Below are positions 22,900-35,067 of a stretch of DNA of 64,000 nucleotides, in pieces. Position 1 is the first letter of the stretch, and every line of letters starts with the position of its first letter. The notes beneath the pieces are model-generated. The model made no database searches and had not been told where the DNA came from. It saw only the letters and a list, made by a program, of their open reading frames with translations. The stretch lies in the NCBI RefSeq assembly GCF_030272615.1, contig NC_081414.1, forward strand, positions 701,001-765,000. Direction: 5' to 3'. This DNA is from Cryptomeria japonica. Lineage: Eukaryota; Streptophyta; Pinopsida; Cupressales; Cupressaceae. Made by a program: the position numbers and the translations under genes.

Positions 22900-23890
22900 G
22901 CAAAGAAATGTTAGAAATGTCAGATTCACAGAGACCTGATTCGTGCACCAACACATGAACTAAGGCCTATCATATCTCCTTGGCCCTTTTCTTAGTGTGG
23001 ACTCAAACTCACAGGTAAGATTCACCCTACATCTGCCAATGGACATAATATCTTTATCACAAATATTGAGTACTTCACCAAATAGATCAAAGCCATTCCA
23101 ATGATCTATATTACCAATATCCAAATTTCCAAATTTATCCTCAATTACATCATATACCGTTATGGAATCCCTTTGGCTATTGTCATTGATAATGGTTGTC
23201 CTTAGAAAACCCATGTTGGATATGAAAATTTGCGCGGTTGTCCTTAGAAAACCCATGATGTAAAAGAACTTTGTGCAGAATTTCATATCCAACATTGGTT
23301 TTCCTATCCATATTATTCGCAAAGTAATGGTCAAGCAGAGACATCTAACAAAATCATCATCAAAATCCTTAAGAAAACTGTCAATGATGCTAGTCGCGAC
23401 TAGCAAGTACAACTAAATCTTGCTCTATGGGCATACCGAACTACTATCCGCACACGAACATGCGCAACTCCCTATTCACTAGTTTATGGTACCAAAGCTA
23501 TTCTTCCCCTTGAGTTCGAGATCCCTTCCCTGAGAGTTTCCTTGCGCAATATCATTGATGATGAAGAATACAGGGTATCGAGATTGCATGACATTAAAAT
23601 ATTGGATGAACGACATCAGATCGCTCTAGCTCATCTATAGGCATATCAGAGTTGTCTTTGCAGAAGCTATAACAAGAAAGTGAAAGGTAGATATTTTGAA
23701 ATTGAAGACTTAATCCTCTAAATGAACCCTAAGAATCAACAAGAAAGGGACAAACCAAGCGAATTTGAGCCTAATTGGCTTGGTCCTTATGTGGTCATTG
23801 GAGCCTATGGGTCTGATGCTTATTAGCTAGCTACATCAAAAGGAGAACTGCTATCAGAACCTGTAAATAACATCTACCTCCATAAGTAAT
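22900..23890 (+). pseudogene. Tat-like gypsy integrase fragment
   Basis: The translation shows the zinc-finger end (KCQKCQIH), the core start (SPWPFS...GKIHPTSANGH), YGIPLAIVIDNG, then SYPYYSQSNGQAETSNK with the catalytic glutamate, ALWAYRTT and the C-terminal LGPYVV segment. This order and wording are typical of Tat/Athila-type integrases. The sequence is eroded with several breaks. No RT or LTR of the same element was found next to it. Confidence 0.85.
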
Positions 23891-25079
23891 ATGCTTAAGT
23901 TAGTTATGATCTTGAAAAAAGAACAAAAAATTGATATATGATCTTGAAAAAAGAATAAAGAATTGATATATGGATCCTGAAAAATTTGAAAAATAGTAAA
24001 GAAAAATCATTAACCCTCTTGTGAAAACTCGTAACACTGCACTTATCAAATCACATATCAACATACAATCTATAAATTAGATCAACTTGTCGCACCTATT
24101 AATCAATTAGCCTATCAACTTGGCCTTTGTTCAACTATTTGTCTTATGTAGAGTGCAGTATACTCGAAACCAGACTGTGTCTGTCTTGTACGAGGTAGTT
24201 CATTCTGAAAACTAGACATTGTGATCATCCTATCAAACACAAACACAAACACAAACACAAACTTTCAACTTTGACAACAAGATCAGAATGGTTGTCGGCT
24301 CGCTTGGTCTAGTGAGTCTTATCTTTTCTTGATTTATCTTTGGTCATCTTCCTATGCTTCATGAGGATATCACTATGTGATGAGAGTGGCCAAGATGGCT
24401 CATGACCTTTTTTGTTATTGTCTTCTATTTGTGGGATGTTGTTCATGATGTTTTGAAACATGTATGTCTTGGGTGTCTCTGTTGGTTCCATCACTTTGTG
24501 ACTATTGCACATACCTCAACCCTTGACATACAAACCATTTTTTTAGAACACACCATGGTCACATTCCTTGTTTGCAATAAATATCTGTCCCATTTGCAAA
24601 ATGATAGCATTATCGCTCTGACCATATATGTCATGATTGCGCTGTATCCGTTTTTGCCATATTAAAATAAAGCTCTCTATCGACAAAGGTGCATGAAAGA
24701 AATCAAGGTTCCATCATTGTACACTAAGCTTGTCTTCCATCAGTTCAGTCAGCCTCTAAATCATGTACTCTGGTACCCAAAAATATTCACACACAAATGC
24801 ATCTTGCATCCACAACAAGTTAGTACACATGCATATCATAAATCAATCAATCATTTCATTTTGCATACATATGTTAGTAATATATTTTCCATAGAAAATC
24901 ATAATGCATCCAACTATCATAACAACACAAAACATATCGAATATGTGTATGTCATATATATCATCAAAATGTATCAAAGTACATAATCCCAGTGTCTATC
25001 TCAAAATGGAGCTTAGAGGCTTGATATAACATCAAAAGAGAAGTGTCTGCAACAAAGAATTAAATATCAAAAGGAAAGT
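23891..25079. other. Unassigned stretch downstream of the integrase fragment
   Basis: It may be the 3' part of the same decayed element. An (ACAAAC)n microsatellite lies at about 24237-24263. No supported coding region. Confidence 0.4.
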
Positions 25080-26990
25080 CTCATAGGGTGCTCCCTTGAT
25101 CCTTCTAGTCTCGTCCCTATCTTGAGGATGAAACTCTTCCTATACCCCGTCTTGTCTGTCTAGTTGATCCCACTACTCTTGTACTCCTTTGTGTCCCCAG
25201 TGAATGTGTCCTACTGCATGATCTCCCCTGGCTTTGAACCACTGCAAAGGATGGTGCTCTATGATATAATGGTACCACTTCCTCATATAGGAAACTCTAG
25301 TAACGAATCTCCTCGCAGGAATTCCTCATTTAGTCAAAATCCTAGGCACATAGTCATGTCCTTTGCCCCATCAATAAACTCCCCAACTCGCTCATTTTCT
25401 CTCTGTGTGCTAGCTGTCATTGTGTCTGAAGAAGCTATCAATGAAGCTCTCTCTGCTTCCCATTGATCCCTCTTTGCCTTGAGCATATCTTGCTTTGCCA
25501 ATAGTGTCTCTCTCTCTCAGCACTCAACTGATCCCTCTCCGTTGTCACTCTCTCCATGTCCACTATCATAGTTGTCCTCTCGACATCCCAAGATGCCCCG
25601 ACCTGCTGAAAAGAGGCTATTCGTGTCTCTAATCCTGTAATGTACTTTCACTGATATCTAACCTCTTCTTGCATGGCCCCATCATCCTGGATATGCTCAA
25701 CATCATCGCGAACGGCTACATCCTGCATCAACTCTACCTACCTATCACCATACTGCTAATCTGGCTCATCCTCATTCATCGCCTCATTTGTCTCCTTATC
25801 CTCCTCATAATCCTCATCTTCATTGTCATCGACATCTCTTAGCTCATTTCCCCCCTCTATGTTAGCTCTGCGATCTTGTCTCCTCCAACGACAACCTCAG
25901 ACTGGAACTCTCAGAATAAGAATCTCTAGATCTATCAAAAGAATAGGTCTGTGCTCTTTAAACCATCTGTCATACACCTCTATAGTACCTGCATTATCAC
26001 ATCCACACCTGCACCTCATTGCCTAGGCTGTAACTACTCAAACTCTAAATAGGCTACATGCATCAGGACAACTAGCCCCCAATCTTTAATCTCTCCTAGA
26101 TCATGCATAGTAGGCCATACTTGTAGGAATATCCCGTCTCTCCCCAAACTGCCTCTGTACCATCTTTGGTAGCTGTATCTCAAAGACCCTCTGTCTCATC
26201 ATCACTCACCCTATCAAGTACCTCTGCTATTTGCAATAAGGAAGGTTCTCATCGTCATCTGACCAACCCTCACACTCTTTGTAGGGTCTCTAAATGAAAT
26301 CTCTCAAGAAGTCTAACTAATGTATCACAAATAGAGTAGAATATCCTATCGATCCTTGTGCTAAGCCCCCATCATAGTAGCATACATATGGTAACCTGGG
26401 TCGTACATCTGTCTGGTATAGGCCGACATATCGCAATGTGCTCAAATGCCCACACCTGTAGTAGCATCATCCCGCAACTAATTGTCAACTTCTCTCCATA
26501 TACTATTTGATGCAGATTGAAGTATAACATGCCTAACATGCATGGTCCCCAAGCAACTACCGTCCCCTTCGACACCATGCGCTCTAACACTTGTTCCCAT
26601 CCAATAGGAAATCCATGCTCTCTCCTGTCCGGTGCAGCTAAACTTTCTATAAACACGCTAATCATAGTTACCAACTTCAAATGTTGAGCCGCCATAGTCT
26701 CCTATCTAATCTCATAATCCACAATGCATAACTCATCTGCATCCACTTCAAATAGCCGACTCAAAGCCTCTTTTCCTATACCTGGCTCGTACATTGCTAA
26801 CTCTCCATGAATAGGAATCCTGAAGATGCGCCACACATCCTCTAGGGTAATTGTCGCCTCCCCCATTGGTAGATGAAATGAGTTTGTCTCTGAGTGCCGC
26901 CACTCTGCTAATGTTGTAATTAGTCCCCTATTTTCCCTTATCTCAAGCATGTATGTGATATGATGTAACCCTAGATGTAACACACACATC
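25080..26990 (-). pseudogene. Plant mobile domain plus coiled-coil protein remnant
   Basis: On the minus strand, 26989 downward encodes RGLITTLAEWRHSETNSFHLP, GEATITLEDVWRIFRIPIHG and then GPCMLGMLYFNLHQIVYGE and LLQVWAFEHI. These blocks follow the plant mobile domain (PMD, aminotransferase-like) found in MAIN-type proteins and in several transposons. Further downstream (about 25700-25400) the translation is rich in heptad-like segments (TTERDQLSAERE, KRDQWEAERASL), a coiled coil. The sequence is eroded. No transposase or terminal repeat was identified, so carriage by a DNA transposon, a gypsy element, or a retired host gene are all possible. Confidence 0.65.
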
Positions 26991-27044
26991 CTCTCCCATT
27001 TCTCCAGTTGATGATGTAATCCAAGACATGAGGGACGACTCTCG

Positions 27045-27211
27045 TGAGTTTAAAATCTGCAAAATTTAGCCAACTACCTCTAAATTTAAGAGGTCCACCA
27101 AAATAGAAGCACTACCAATCAATTTAAAATCTATAGTACTTTGAAATACCTCCAAATAAATATAGAGACTTCTCTATTTGATAGGACCGCCACATAGTTT
27201 AGTACTCCAAA
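27045..27211. repeat. Dispersed repeat R, copy X, left part
   Basis: It matches about 59810-59965 (AGGTCCACCAAAATAGAAGC, TTTGAAATACCTCCAAA). The copy continues at 55427 after the TRIM array and everything nested in it. Confidence 0.8.
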
Positions 27212-27371
27212 TGTTGGAAACACGGTTGTTGTTGCACTAAAAGATCGACCCTATTAATGCCCGATACAATCGCGTGACACATAGAATCCATGGGAGGCGG
27301 TTAAGCCATGTCACAAACCCATCGCTTGCGTTGTACAAGACAAGGAGACCAAGGGCACAGACCTTGAAACA
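27212..27371 (-). repeat. TRIM array LTR, left copy (uninterrupted)
   Basis: 160 bp, TGTTGGAAACACGG...CTTGAAACA. Its left edge meets the CCAAA duplication; its right edge meets the G-rich tract of the first interior. Confidence 0.9.
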
Positions 27372-27426
27372 ATCCCCCCCATCGCAAGTGGGGGGTTCGA
27401 ACCCGTGACCAAGATCTGATACCACT
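27372..27426 (-). other. TRIM interior 1: polypurine tract, GGTTCGAACCC box, primer site
   Basis: Minus-strand order is TGGTATCAGATC (primer site), about 9 bp, GGTTCGAACCC, about 10 bp, then GGGGGGGAT against the LTR. GGTTCGAACC is a perfect palindrome and matches the tRNA T-arm / Pol III B-box consensus. Confidence 0.85.
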
Positions 27427-27492
27427 TGTTGGAAAAATGGTTTGAATTGCACCAAAAGATCGACCCTGTTAATGCCCGATACAAGTGCCCGA
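27427..27492 (-). repeat. TRIM array middle LTR, left part
   Basis: It begins TGTTGGAAAAATGG and is cut at 27492 by the Copia-2 LTR. It continues at 43497. Confidence 0.85.
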
Positions 27493-28221
27493 TGTTGATG
27501 TTTGTAGCTAGGTCGGATCCCTTCTAGGGTCGACCTAGCACTTGTAGGTGACTAATTGGCCTATTGGCCTTAGTGACAATTTATGTGCAATAAATATAAA
27601 TTATATTGTAACATATGGATGGGGTTGACCCTATATTGGGTGCCAAACTTAATGCATTATATTGTAATTAATTTCTCCTCTTGTAAGTCGACCTAAGATA
27701 AATAAGGTGGCTAAGACACACATATATACAAAGTCTCAATCATGCATATCATTCATTCATTCATTCACTCAGTGAACTCCTTCAGTAGAGCATCAACAAA
27801 TTATATTCCTAAGGGTAGTGAATCATTGTCTAAGGACAACAAACTACTTTCAAAGGGCAAGGAACTATTTTGAGGTAGCGAATCTCTTCTCATGACCAAC
27901 GAATGGTCAGCGGATGGTGTTCATGATCATCAAACTGTCTTGCTTGATTAGCATTCAAGTATATTATACTATCGTGTTTGCCCTAGTTTGGATCCATTAC
28001 ACTAGTGTGCATATACTATTGTTCTAAGTACTTCAAGTGTTGAAGTAGATTCAAAGACTCACTGATTTTTTCTAATAAGATTTGAGATTAATTGCTAGGG
28101 TTTTCACCTCCAAGAGGGAGGTTTTCCTAGGGTATTCTAATGTTTTTTGTGTTCCTTGTATTGGTTTTCTATTATTGCTACTATCTGATCTAAAATTAAT
28201 AGTCTGATCCTAAAAGTAACC
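27493..28221 (+). repeat. 5' LTR of Copia-2
   Basis: It matches 42758-43496 throughout. It starts TGTTGATGTTTGTAGCTAGG and is followed by a primer-site-like TGGTAGTGGAGC at 28222. Confidence 0.9.
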
Positions 28222-28238
28222 TGGTAGTGGAGCTAAGG
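28222..28238 (+). other. Primer-binding site of Copia-2 (divergent)
   Basis: TGGTAGTGGAGCTAAGG sits directly after the LTR. It resembles TGGTATCAGAGC but differs in the middle, so the primer tRNA is uncertain. Confidence 0.6.
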
Positions 28239-28293
28239 TTGATTCAATTGTGATCAGACTGTGTGATAGCGACACTCTTACTTCATCTTCTTC

Positions 28294-29007
28294 ATGCCAT
28301 TTTCAACATTCAAGATAGTGTACGATTTGAAAGTTGAAGACAAACTTGAAGGAGCCTCACATTTCACTTCTTTGGAATTTAGAATCCTTGTCACCCTAAA
28401 AGAAAATGACCTTCTAGAGTTTGTGCAAGGAAAGGAACAACCCGTTCCTGAAGATAAAGATGAATTACTTCAGTTCAAGAAGAATGTTGTCAAAGCCAAG
28501 AAGATTCTGATTGATTCCCTGAAAGATCATCTTGTTCCTATCATCTCGAAGATGTCTTCAACCAAAGATATGTTCAAGGCATTGGAAGGAATGTATGAGA
28601 TCAACAACACAAGTAGAGCACTTGCGTTAAGAAAACAACTTCATCATGTCAAGATGACGAAAGGAGAATCTGTCATCACCTACTTCATGAAGATTTCAGA
28701 TTTGAGAGATCAACTCAACGCTATTGGAGATGAAGTTGTGGACAAGGATCTTGTCATGCTTGCATTAAATGGTCTTCCTCACTTTTGGGAGCCATTTATC
28801 CAAGGAATAAGTGGGAGATCCAAATTTACCAAGTTTGACCGCCTTCGTGCTGATTGCATTCAAGAGGAATCAATACTAGCTGCAAGAGGAATCATCAAAA
28901 TCTCCAATGGTGAAGACTCTCATGTTCTTGCTACTCTGTCCATAAAGAAGAAAGGAGGAAATTGGAAGAAAGGCGATTTCAAGAGGCATAGAGATCATAA
29001 ATCATAA
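28294..29007 (+). CDS. Copia-2 Gag
   Basis: A UBN2-type Gag: AKKILIDSLKDHLVPII, MFKALEGMYEINNTSRAL, LRKQLHHVKMTKGESV and FMKISDLRDQLNAIG are typical of this family. The predicted protein of about 237 aa ends just before a zinc-knuckle remnant (CFRCDKFGHFTRD near 29060) that would belong to the C-terminus. Confidence 0.88.
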   Translation: MPFSTFKIVYDLKVEDKLEGASHFTSLEFRILVTLKENDLLEFVQGKEQPVPEDKDELLQFKKNVVKAKKILIDSLKDHLVPIISKMSSTKDMFKALEGMYEINNTSRALALRKQLHHVKMTKGESVITYFMKISDLRDQLNAIGDEVVDKDLVMLALNGLPHFWEPFIQGISGRSKFTKFDRLRADCIQEESILAARGIIKISNGEDSHVLATLSIKKKGGNWKKGDFKRHRDHKS

Positions 29008-29219
29008 TCTGCTCTTGATTGAAAGAAGAAGAAGAAATATCTCTCCCAAATTCAGTGCTTTAGATGTGACAAGTTTGGTCACTTCACAAGAGACTTATTG
29101 TGAAGTCCGAAGCAACAAGGGGTGAACATTAATGAAGTTTCAAATAAAAAAGAAGCAGAAGACAATTCCAATGATTTCCTCTTCATTTCAACATTGTCAA
29201 GCAATGTTCCCACGGATAG

Positions 29220-29998
29220 TGATGCCTAACTGATTGACAGTGGCGCCTCTAGACACATCACCGACTATCAGGGGCATCTTTCAAATTTGGTGGAGAGGGA
29301 GACTAATCTCCAAGTGATTATTGGAGATGATGCATGCTATTCTGTGAAGGGTTTTGTTGCCACTTCCCTCAACCTTGATTCTGGAATCTCTCTTCATCTC
29401 AACGATATTTTGTTTGTACTAGGGATTAGGAGGAACCTTATCTCCATTTCAACCTTGGAGGATAAAGTTTATTAAGTGGCATTCTTTGAGGGAAGAGTTC
29501 TTTCTTGGCCAAATAAATCCAACATCAAATCTGCTCGTGTGATTGGGAATTGGTATGATAGCCTGTATAAGATTTCCATTCGACTGGTTCAAGATCTTCT
29601 ACATAACATTTATAGCTCAAGCGCATTGTGGCATAGAAGACTTGGTCACCTACACTTCCGATATCTTCCAACCTTGGAGAACACGGTTAAAGGTATGCCT
29701 AAACTTATTCATGTTCATGGTGATACATGTAATCACTGTGCTATAGGTAAAAACACTAAGAGTCCATTTCATAAAAGTGAAAGTAGGTCCAAGAAAAAAA
29801 TAGCTCTTGTACATTTTGATTTATGTGGACCTATGTCTATTGCATCTCCAAGTGGTTTCTTGTATTATGTAATCTTTATAGATGACTACTCTAGGAAGAC
29901 TTGAATTTATTTCTTAAAGTCTAAATAATTTGATGAAGTCCTAGGTAGATTCAAAGAATTTAAGGCTTTATTTGAAAACTTATCTGGGAATAGAATTA
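29220..29998 (+). pseudogene. Copia-2 protease and start of integrase (left half)
   Basis: LIDSGASRHITDY near 29230 is the Copia protease core. LWHRRLGHLHFRYLP and HCAIGKNTKSPFH form the GAG-pre-integrase zinc region, and VHFDLCGPM plus VIFIDDYSRKT begin the catalytic core. The sequence stops at about 29998 where gypsy-2 begins. Confidence 0.88.
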
Positions 29999-32400
29999 TC
30001 TAGTAACTCATAAACCTGCTCAGTCCGCAGCTTGAGGTCCCGCTCTACAAACATCTCCCGCTCCATCACTATTTTCACCATCATCGCCGCCTCCAAGACC
30101 TCTTTATCTTTCTGCTCTACCATCTCTAAGGCACTACCCAGGCGACTCTCCAACATAGCCCTGTCCTCACAGGCATCCTCCAACTTTACCTCCAAGGCAT
30201 CCTTTGCTGACCTCTCCTCGGCTAACACTGTGTCTAAGGCAGCGCGTTCTGCATCCCATGAGGCCTTCTCCTGAGCCAATTTCTCTCTGTGCAACTCCTC
30301 CATCTGTTGGAGTCAAGCGACCAACTCTTCCCATGCCAACATAGGCTCCTGGCGCTAGGTCTCTGTACTCTCAGCAATATACTGCGTTCTCTGCAACTCA
30401 TAGTAGGTCTCTCAGAAAACCTGCTCTATCCTCTGCAACAATGACTGTCTGCTGGTCTCGCCAACTTGCTCAGGGAGGCCCCAATTCTCCAACATCTGTA
30501 AGGTCTTCGTAGAAGGCCATCCACTAGAATCAAAACACTGCGCAAAGCGTGTCGTGCACTTGCCCCTCATAAACCCGAGTAGCTACTCCAACTCTTCATT
30601 TGTCCTGGCATCTCCCTGAGACCTCATAGAGGCTACCATCCATGAGGCTTCCATAGCCATATCCACAAGGAACTACTCCAATTCCCTATCGCCCTCCACT
30701 CTCGAAGATGCTAGGACACCGTGCTCCTGGGCATCCCCATGAGGACTCTGTAGTGGCTCATCATGTGGTGGGCTCTGAATCAACTCCTCCACCTACCTAA
30801 GACTCAACACCAACTCACGAATGGGTGAGTGGTCTCTCTGTACAATCCATGTAGTCTCTGGTGAATTGTCTCCGACTAGGTCCACAATCTATGAGGGCTC
30901 GGCTCACATTGTGGGGAGAGGACTGCTACTCCAATTGGTGCTACTGGTGTCTATTTGTACCAACTCAACCATGCACTCATACCGGTCTGAGAAGGTGTAC
31001 CACTCCCTCCATGATGCTCTGCTCGTACAATCTCCCTACCAACCTTCCCGCCATGGCCCCTAGCCTCTACTGCTGCCATGGGACTCGTATCGTTGACCAC
31101 GTGAGGCTCTGGTAAGGCTACCAATGTTGCAGCTGCATGTGGGGGAACCATAATCACCGATGCCCGACCTTGCCCAAAACCAGGAACCGACACTGCCAAT
31201 ACTGCCGCTCCAAAGAGAGGTCGAGTGGTACTTGTTGAGACTATCTTCTTGGATAACTCAGCCGAGGCCCGTGTGGCTGCTGCTGGCACAACTAGAAGTG
31301 GTGGAGGTGTGGCTGTCTGTGCTACTATAGAAGATGTTTCCCCTGTCTCCTCTTCCACCCGATGTTCGCCTCTACCCACCATTTTGAAACTACTCTCGGT
31401 GGCCTGTGATGTATCACTGGAGTCCTCTGCCTCCTCACTTGGGTTACTAGTCGTAGACTCTGACTCTATCTCTGCCTCAAATACCACCACTTGTCGCTTC
31501 CGTTTCTGGCCTGATTTTGTATCTTTGCGAGGTGCCATGATATCCAAGTGAACCCAATAAAATATAGGCGGCTGCCCTGGGTTTACACAGCCTTGTGGTA
31601 CCAAGTGTTGTGTGTCTGGTAAGTCCCGAAGGTGTACCGCATCCACAAAGAGTCCAATTGCATGGTAGGGCATGTAGAAGGTCCTGTGCTGGAGGGTCAT
31701 GAATTCCTCCATCCTATCTGCCAGTATTGATTCCCAGTCGTAGACCATGCCATTGCGGATGCCATTCACCAGCACCACTTGTGCCATTGCAATATTTGAA
31801 GCCCTACTCACTCCCATCAAGCGGCTCTTCAACACATCCAAAAGGCATCGCCATATCCCCTCTCTAAGGAACGACTTCTTCAGATCTCTTCCTTTGCTGG
31901 CATGCTGGAGACTATCTAGTTCAGCTTGTGTGAGGTCGTCGCGACACATCAACTTAAGAAGTTTATCTTTGAAATCTGGGGATATTTTTTGCCCTTTGTT
32001 TACTTTCTTCCCCTGTACTCGTGGAATACCAAAAACTCTCATAAATTCTGTGGAAGTGAAGGACAACATAACCTGGCAGTGCTTGTAATCAAATACCACT
32101 TGTCGCTTGTGTGGATCATAGGTACCAATCATGCGGGGTCTCGTTCCACCATCTCCTACAATCTGCTCCACTCAAACCCTCGAAGGTAATGGTGTCCATG
32201 GTCACATCAGTCTTCGTTGCTATCTACTTCTGCACTTTGGGTTGCACTTTTTTACCTTTGCGTTTCCTGCTATCAGCCATGCCACCCCTGACTTTCACAC
32301 TAGAAGGCAAAATCCGAACAATGTTCTCAGAGGTTGACGACATTTTAGTAGGTAATTGCCACAACTGTTTTTGCCAATTCTTTCCACCATTGGCATCCAT
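29990..32400 (-). pseudogene. Additional reading frame of gypsy-2, downstream of integrase
   Basis: It follows integrase on the same strand after a spacer of about 780 bp. It begins around 32399 (MDANGGKNW). The N-terminal half has no family I can name (blocks VMLSFTSTEFMRVFGIPR, LREGIWRCLLDVL, FYMPYHAIGLFVDAVHL). A basic segment (GQKRKRQ) and long Ser/Thr/Glu/Ala-rich linkers come next, and the C-terminal 100 residues form a strong coiled coil (ASWDAERAALDTVLAEERSA). No signal peptide or membrane segment is seen, so it is not an obvious envelope gene. Its layout resembles the PMD/coiled-coil remnant at 25080-26990, though the N-terminal domains differ. A few breaks are present. Confidence 0.6.
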
Positions 32401-33177
32401 TAAATAATTTTGCCTTGGTCTTTTGTGCCCTTTTTAATATTAAAAAATAGATTTAGGGTAACAAACTTCTGCACGTGCCTATTTCCTCCAACGTGGGACC
32501 CTTCCTCCAGATTCTACGCTTCGATTTGTTGATTTTTTTTTGCCGTAGGTGACCCTATACTGTACGATAATGCTTATGCGGCGGCAATACAATCTTTCTC
32601 GTACTTGACCTGCAATGAACGTATGAAAGTTTACCACACTTTCTATGACCGTACGCTTGGCTTCCCCCTTATTTCCGCTACTGCCACCGTCGCGATCCTT
32701 CTGGTCGACCGTACGCTTCATGGTATGTAAAATACTTCCTCAGTTCTGTACGCTCACTGTACATATACCGTACGGGAATATTTCTTCGTTGTCTTCTCTC
32801 TTGGCGTACGATACTTAACCATACGATGGAGTTGGTATGGTGATTTCCTTCACTGCTTATGCTTTAGCCGTATGTGTGAGTCTCCTTCGTCGTCCGCTAT
32901 ATGGTCTTCTTCATGGTATGCCTGGGTTTTATGCTTTGTTCTCCGTATGGTTGTACGGTGTCATGCGGTGGCTAGAGTATGGTGTTTTCTCTTTTCACTG
33001 TGTCGTGTGGTGGATATAGTGTTTTCTCTTTTCATTGTATGGTATATACCGTACGATGATTCCTTCCTTTCTTCTTTCTTTCTTTTATATTTTATTTATT
33101 TATATATATATATATTTTTCTTCTGTACGGTTCTCACTGTACGATATTTCTCTCGTATGGTTTTCTAATTGTTTTTT
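32400..33177 (-). other. Gypsy-2 spacer with dense GTAC motifs
   Basis: This stretch between integrase and the extra frame holds no coding signal but has about eleven GTAC cores between 32560 and 33165, most as CCGTACG, TGTACG or GCGTACG, plus several CGTATGG variants. It also contains pyrimidine tracts that could serve as splice acceptors for the downstream frame. Confidence 0.6.
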
Positions 33178-34518
33178 CAAGTATTTCTTCGGGAGGATTT
33201 GGGGTCAGTCGATTGCCTCTTCTCATGATATAGTTTTAATTTTGACCCATTGATGCTGCTTGCAAACTCCTGTCCATCCAGTGTCCACAACTTCACTACC
33301 CCATTCTCTGCCACCTCGCAGACTTTATATTGTCCTAACCATTTTACCTTTGAATTGCCTGGTTTAATCTCATTACGCCCATTATGTTTCAGTACCAGTT
33401 GTCCTAGAGAAAACCTCATTTGTTTTAAGTTCTTTTTGTGCCACAACTTCTTCCTTTGTTTGGCTGCCTCCGTAGCCCACTGGGCCATCATTCTTTTCTC
33501 ATCCAACTTGTTCAAGACATAGAGCCTCTCCCTTAGGCTCTCCATGTCCCCTAGTTTGTTCTTGATTGCAATGTGAAGGCTTGGCACCATGAATTCAGCT
33601 GGCACAACAACTTCCTGCCCGTATATCAGTTGGAAGGGAGTCTAGCCAGTGGTCACCTTGTAGGTTGTGCGGTAGGCCCACAAGACTGAAGGTAATTTTT
33701 CTTCCCAGTCTTCTCCGTCGACACCGCAAGACTTAAATAACTCCCACCAAAATCTTGTTGGTAGCCTCTGCCTTCCCATTGGCTCGTGGGTAATAGGGTT
33801 TGGACAACGAATGCAAAATTTTAAATTCAATAGTTAGGAGTTTGATGACGTGGTTCACAAAATGTCCACCCCTGTCATTGGTAAACTGCATAGGGATACC
33901 ATCATATGTAATGATTTTCTCATAAATGAATCTTGCTGTACTTACGATCGAGTTGTCTGGAAGGGCCCGTGCTTCAACCCACTTGGTTAAATATTGTGTG
34001 GCTACCACAATGTAGCGACACCTCTTGGTACGACTGGCCTTGAATGACCCAATAAAATCCAACCCCCAGGGCTCAAATAGTTCCTGAGCATGCGAAGGGT
34101 TGAGGGGCATGAAATCCCTCTTCAATGACTTCCCTGCTCTTTGACATGTATCACAACCTACTACCCATTGTCTGGAATCATTATACAATGTGGGCCTCCA
34201 TAGGCCCGCTATCAACACCTTCCTTGCTGTAGTGTCTGGTCCCATATGTTTTCCTGCTGGCCCCTCATGTGCCTCCCTTAGAACGCTTGGCACCTTTTCC
34301 TCCATCACACACCGACGTAACACCTGGTCGGGTCCCATTTTATACAACAATCCATTAATCAACTGAAACGTGCGACTTCTCAACACGAGTTTCCTCCGTT
34401 CTTCTAGTGGCATACCTTGCGGGAACACAAAGGTGGAGAGATATTCCTCGATGGCAGTGTACCATGGTGGTAGTACTACAATCATGAATAGGTGAGCATC
34501 TGGAAACTCATCATTCAC
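33177..34518 (-). pseudogene. Gypsy-2 integrase
   Basis: The HHCC zinc region ends with CDTCQRAGK near 34150. The core then has PWGLDFIGSFK, YLTKWVEARALPD, DGIPMQFTNDRGGHF and YYPRANGKAEATNK with the catalytic D, D and E. The C-terminal part near 33400 (FSLGQLVLKHN, VKWLGQYKV) is the GPY/F-like region, and no chromodomain follows. Confidence 0.88.
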
Positions 34519-34545
34519 CCCCTCTAGCGGTTCTCCGGACCTAAT

Positions 34546-35022
34546 CTAGGACAACTGATCAGCAATGACATGGCTCTTTCCTAGCCTTACAATTATTATG
34601 AACGTGAACTCCTGAAGGAGTAGTAGCCACTTGCTTATCCTGCCTTGGATAATGGGTTTATTTACTAGGTACATCAATGCCTGGTGATCCATATAGAAAG
34701 TAAAGGGTGTCACCAACAAGTAGTGCCAAAATTTCTGTGCGACATAGACCATTTCAAGGGCTTCCCTCTCGGTGGTACTGTAGTTCTTCTCGGCTTTCGA
34801 CATCAACCGACTTGCAAAATAGATGGGATGATCCAACCCATATCCCCCTTCTTGTGCCAATGTAGCCCCAATGGCATAGTTCAAGGCATCCATGTGTACG
34901 TGAAATTCTCGGTCCCAGTTTGGATAGGATAGAATGGGTGCTACCACCAGTCTCCTCTTGAATTCCTTGAATGCTTCCCCTTGTGTCGATTCCCATATGT
35001 ACGGTTCGCCCTTTCTTGTCAA
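34546..35022 (-). pseudogene. Gypsy-2 RNase H
   Basis: PILSYPNWDREFHVHMDAL contains the first catalytic aspartate. YFASRLMSKAEKNYSTTEREALEMVY, FTFYMDHQALMYL and VIADQLS complete the RNase H pattern. Confidence 0.88.
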
Positions 35023-35067
35023 TTTGTCCAGTGGGAATAAAATTTGGGCAAAGTTCTTGATGAAGTT

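Noticed and set aside
27372-27426. tRNA gene or SINE promoter
   Set aside because: GGTTCGAACCC fits a B box, but no cloverleaf or properly spaced A box exists. LTRs, primer site, purine tract and 5-bp duplications fit a TRIM.
29990-32400. Envelope gene in gypsy-2
   Set aside because: Position fits, but no signal peptide, membrane segment or furin-like site is visible. The C-terminus is a soluble-looking coiled coil.
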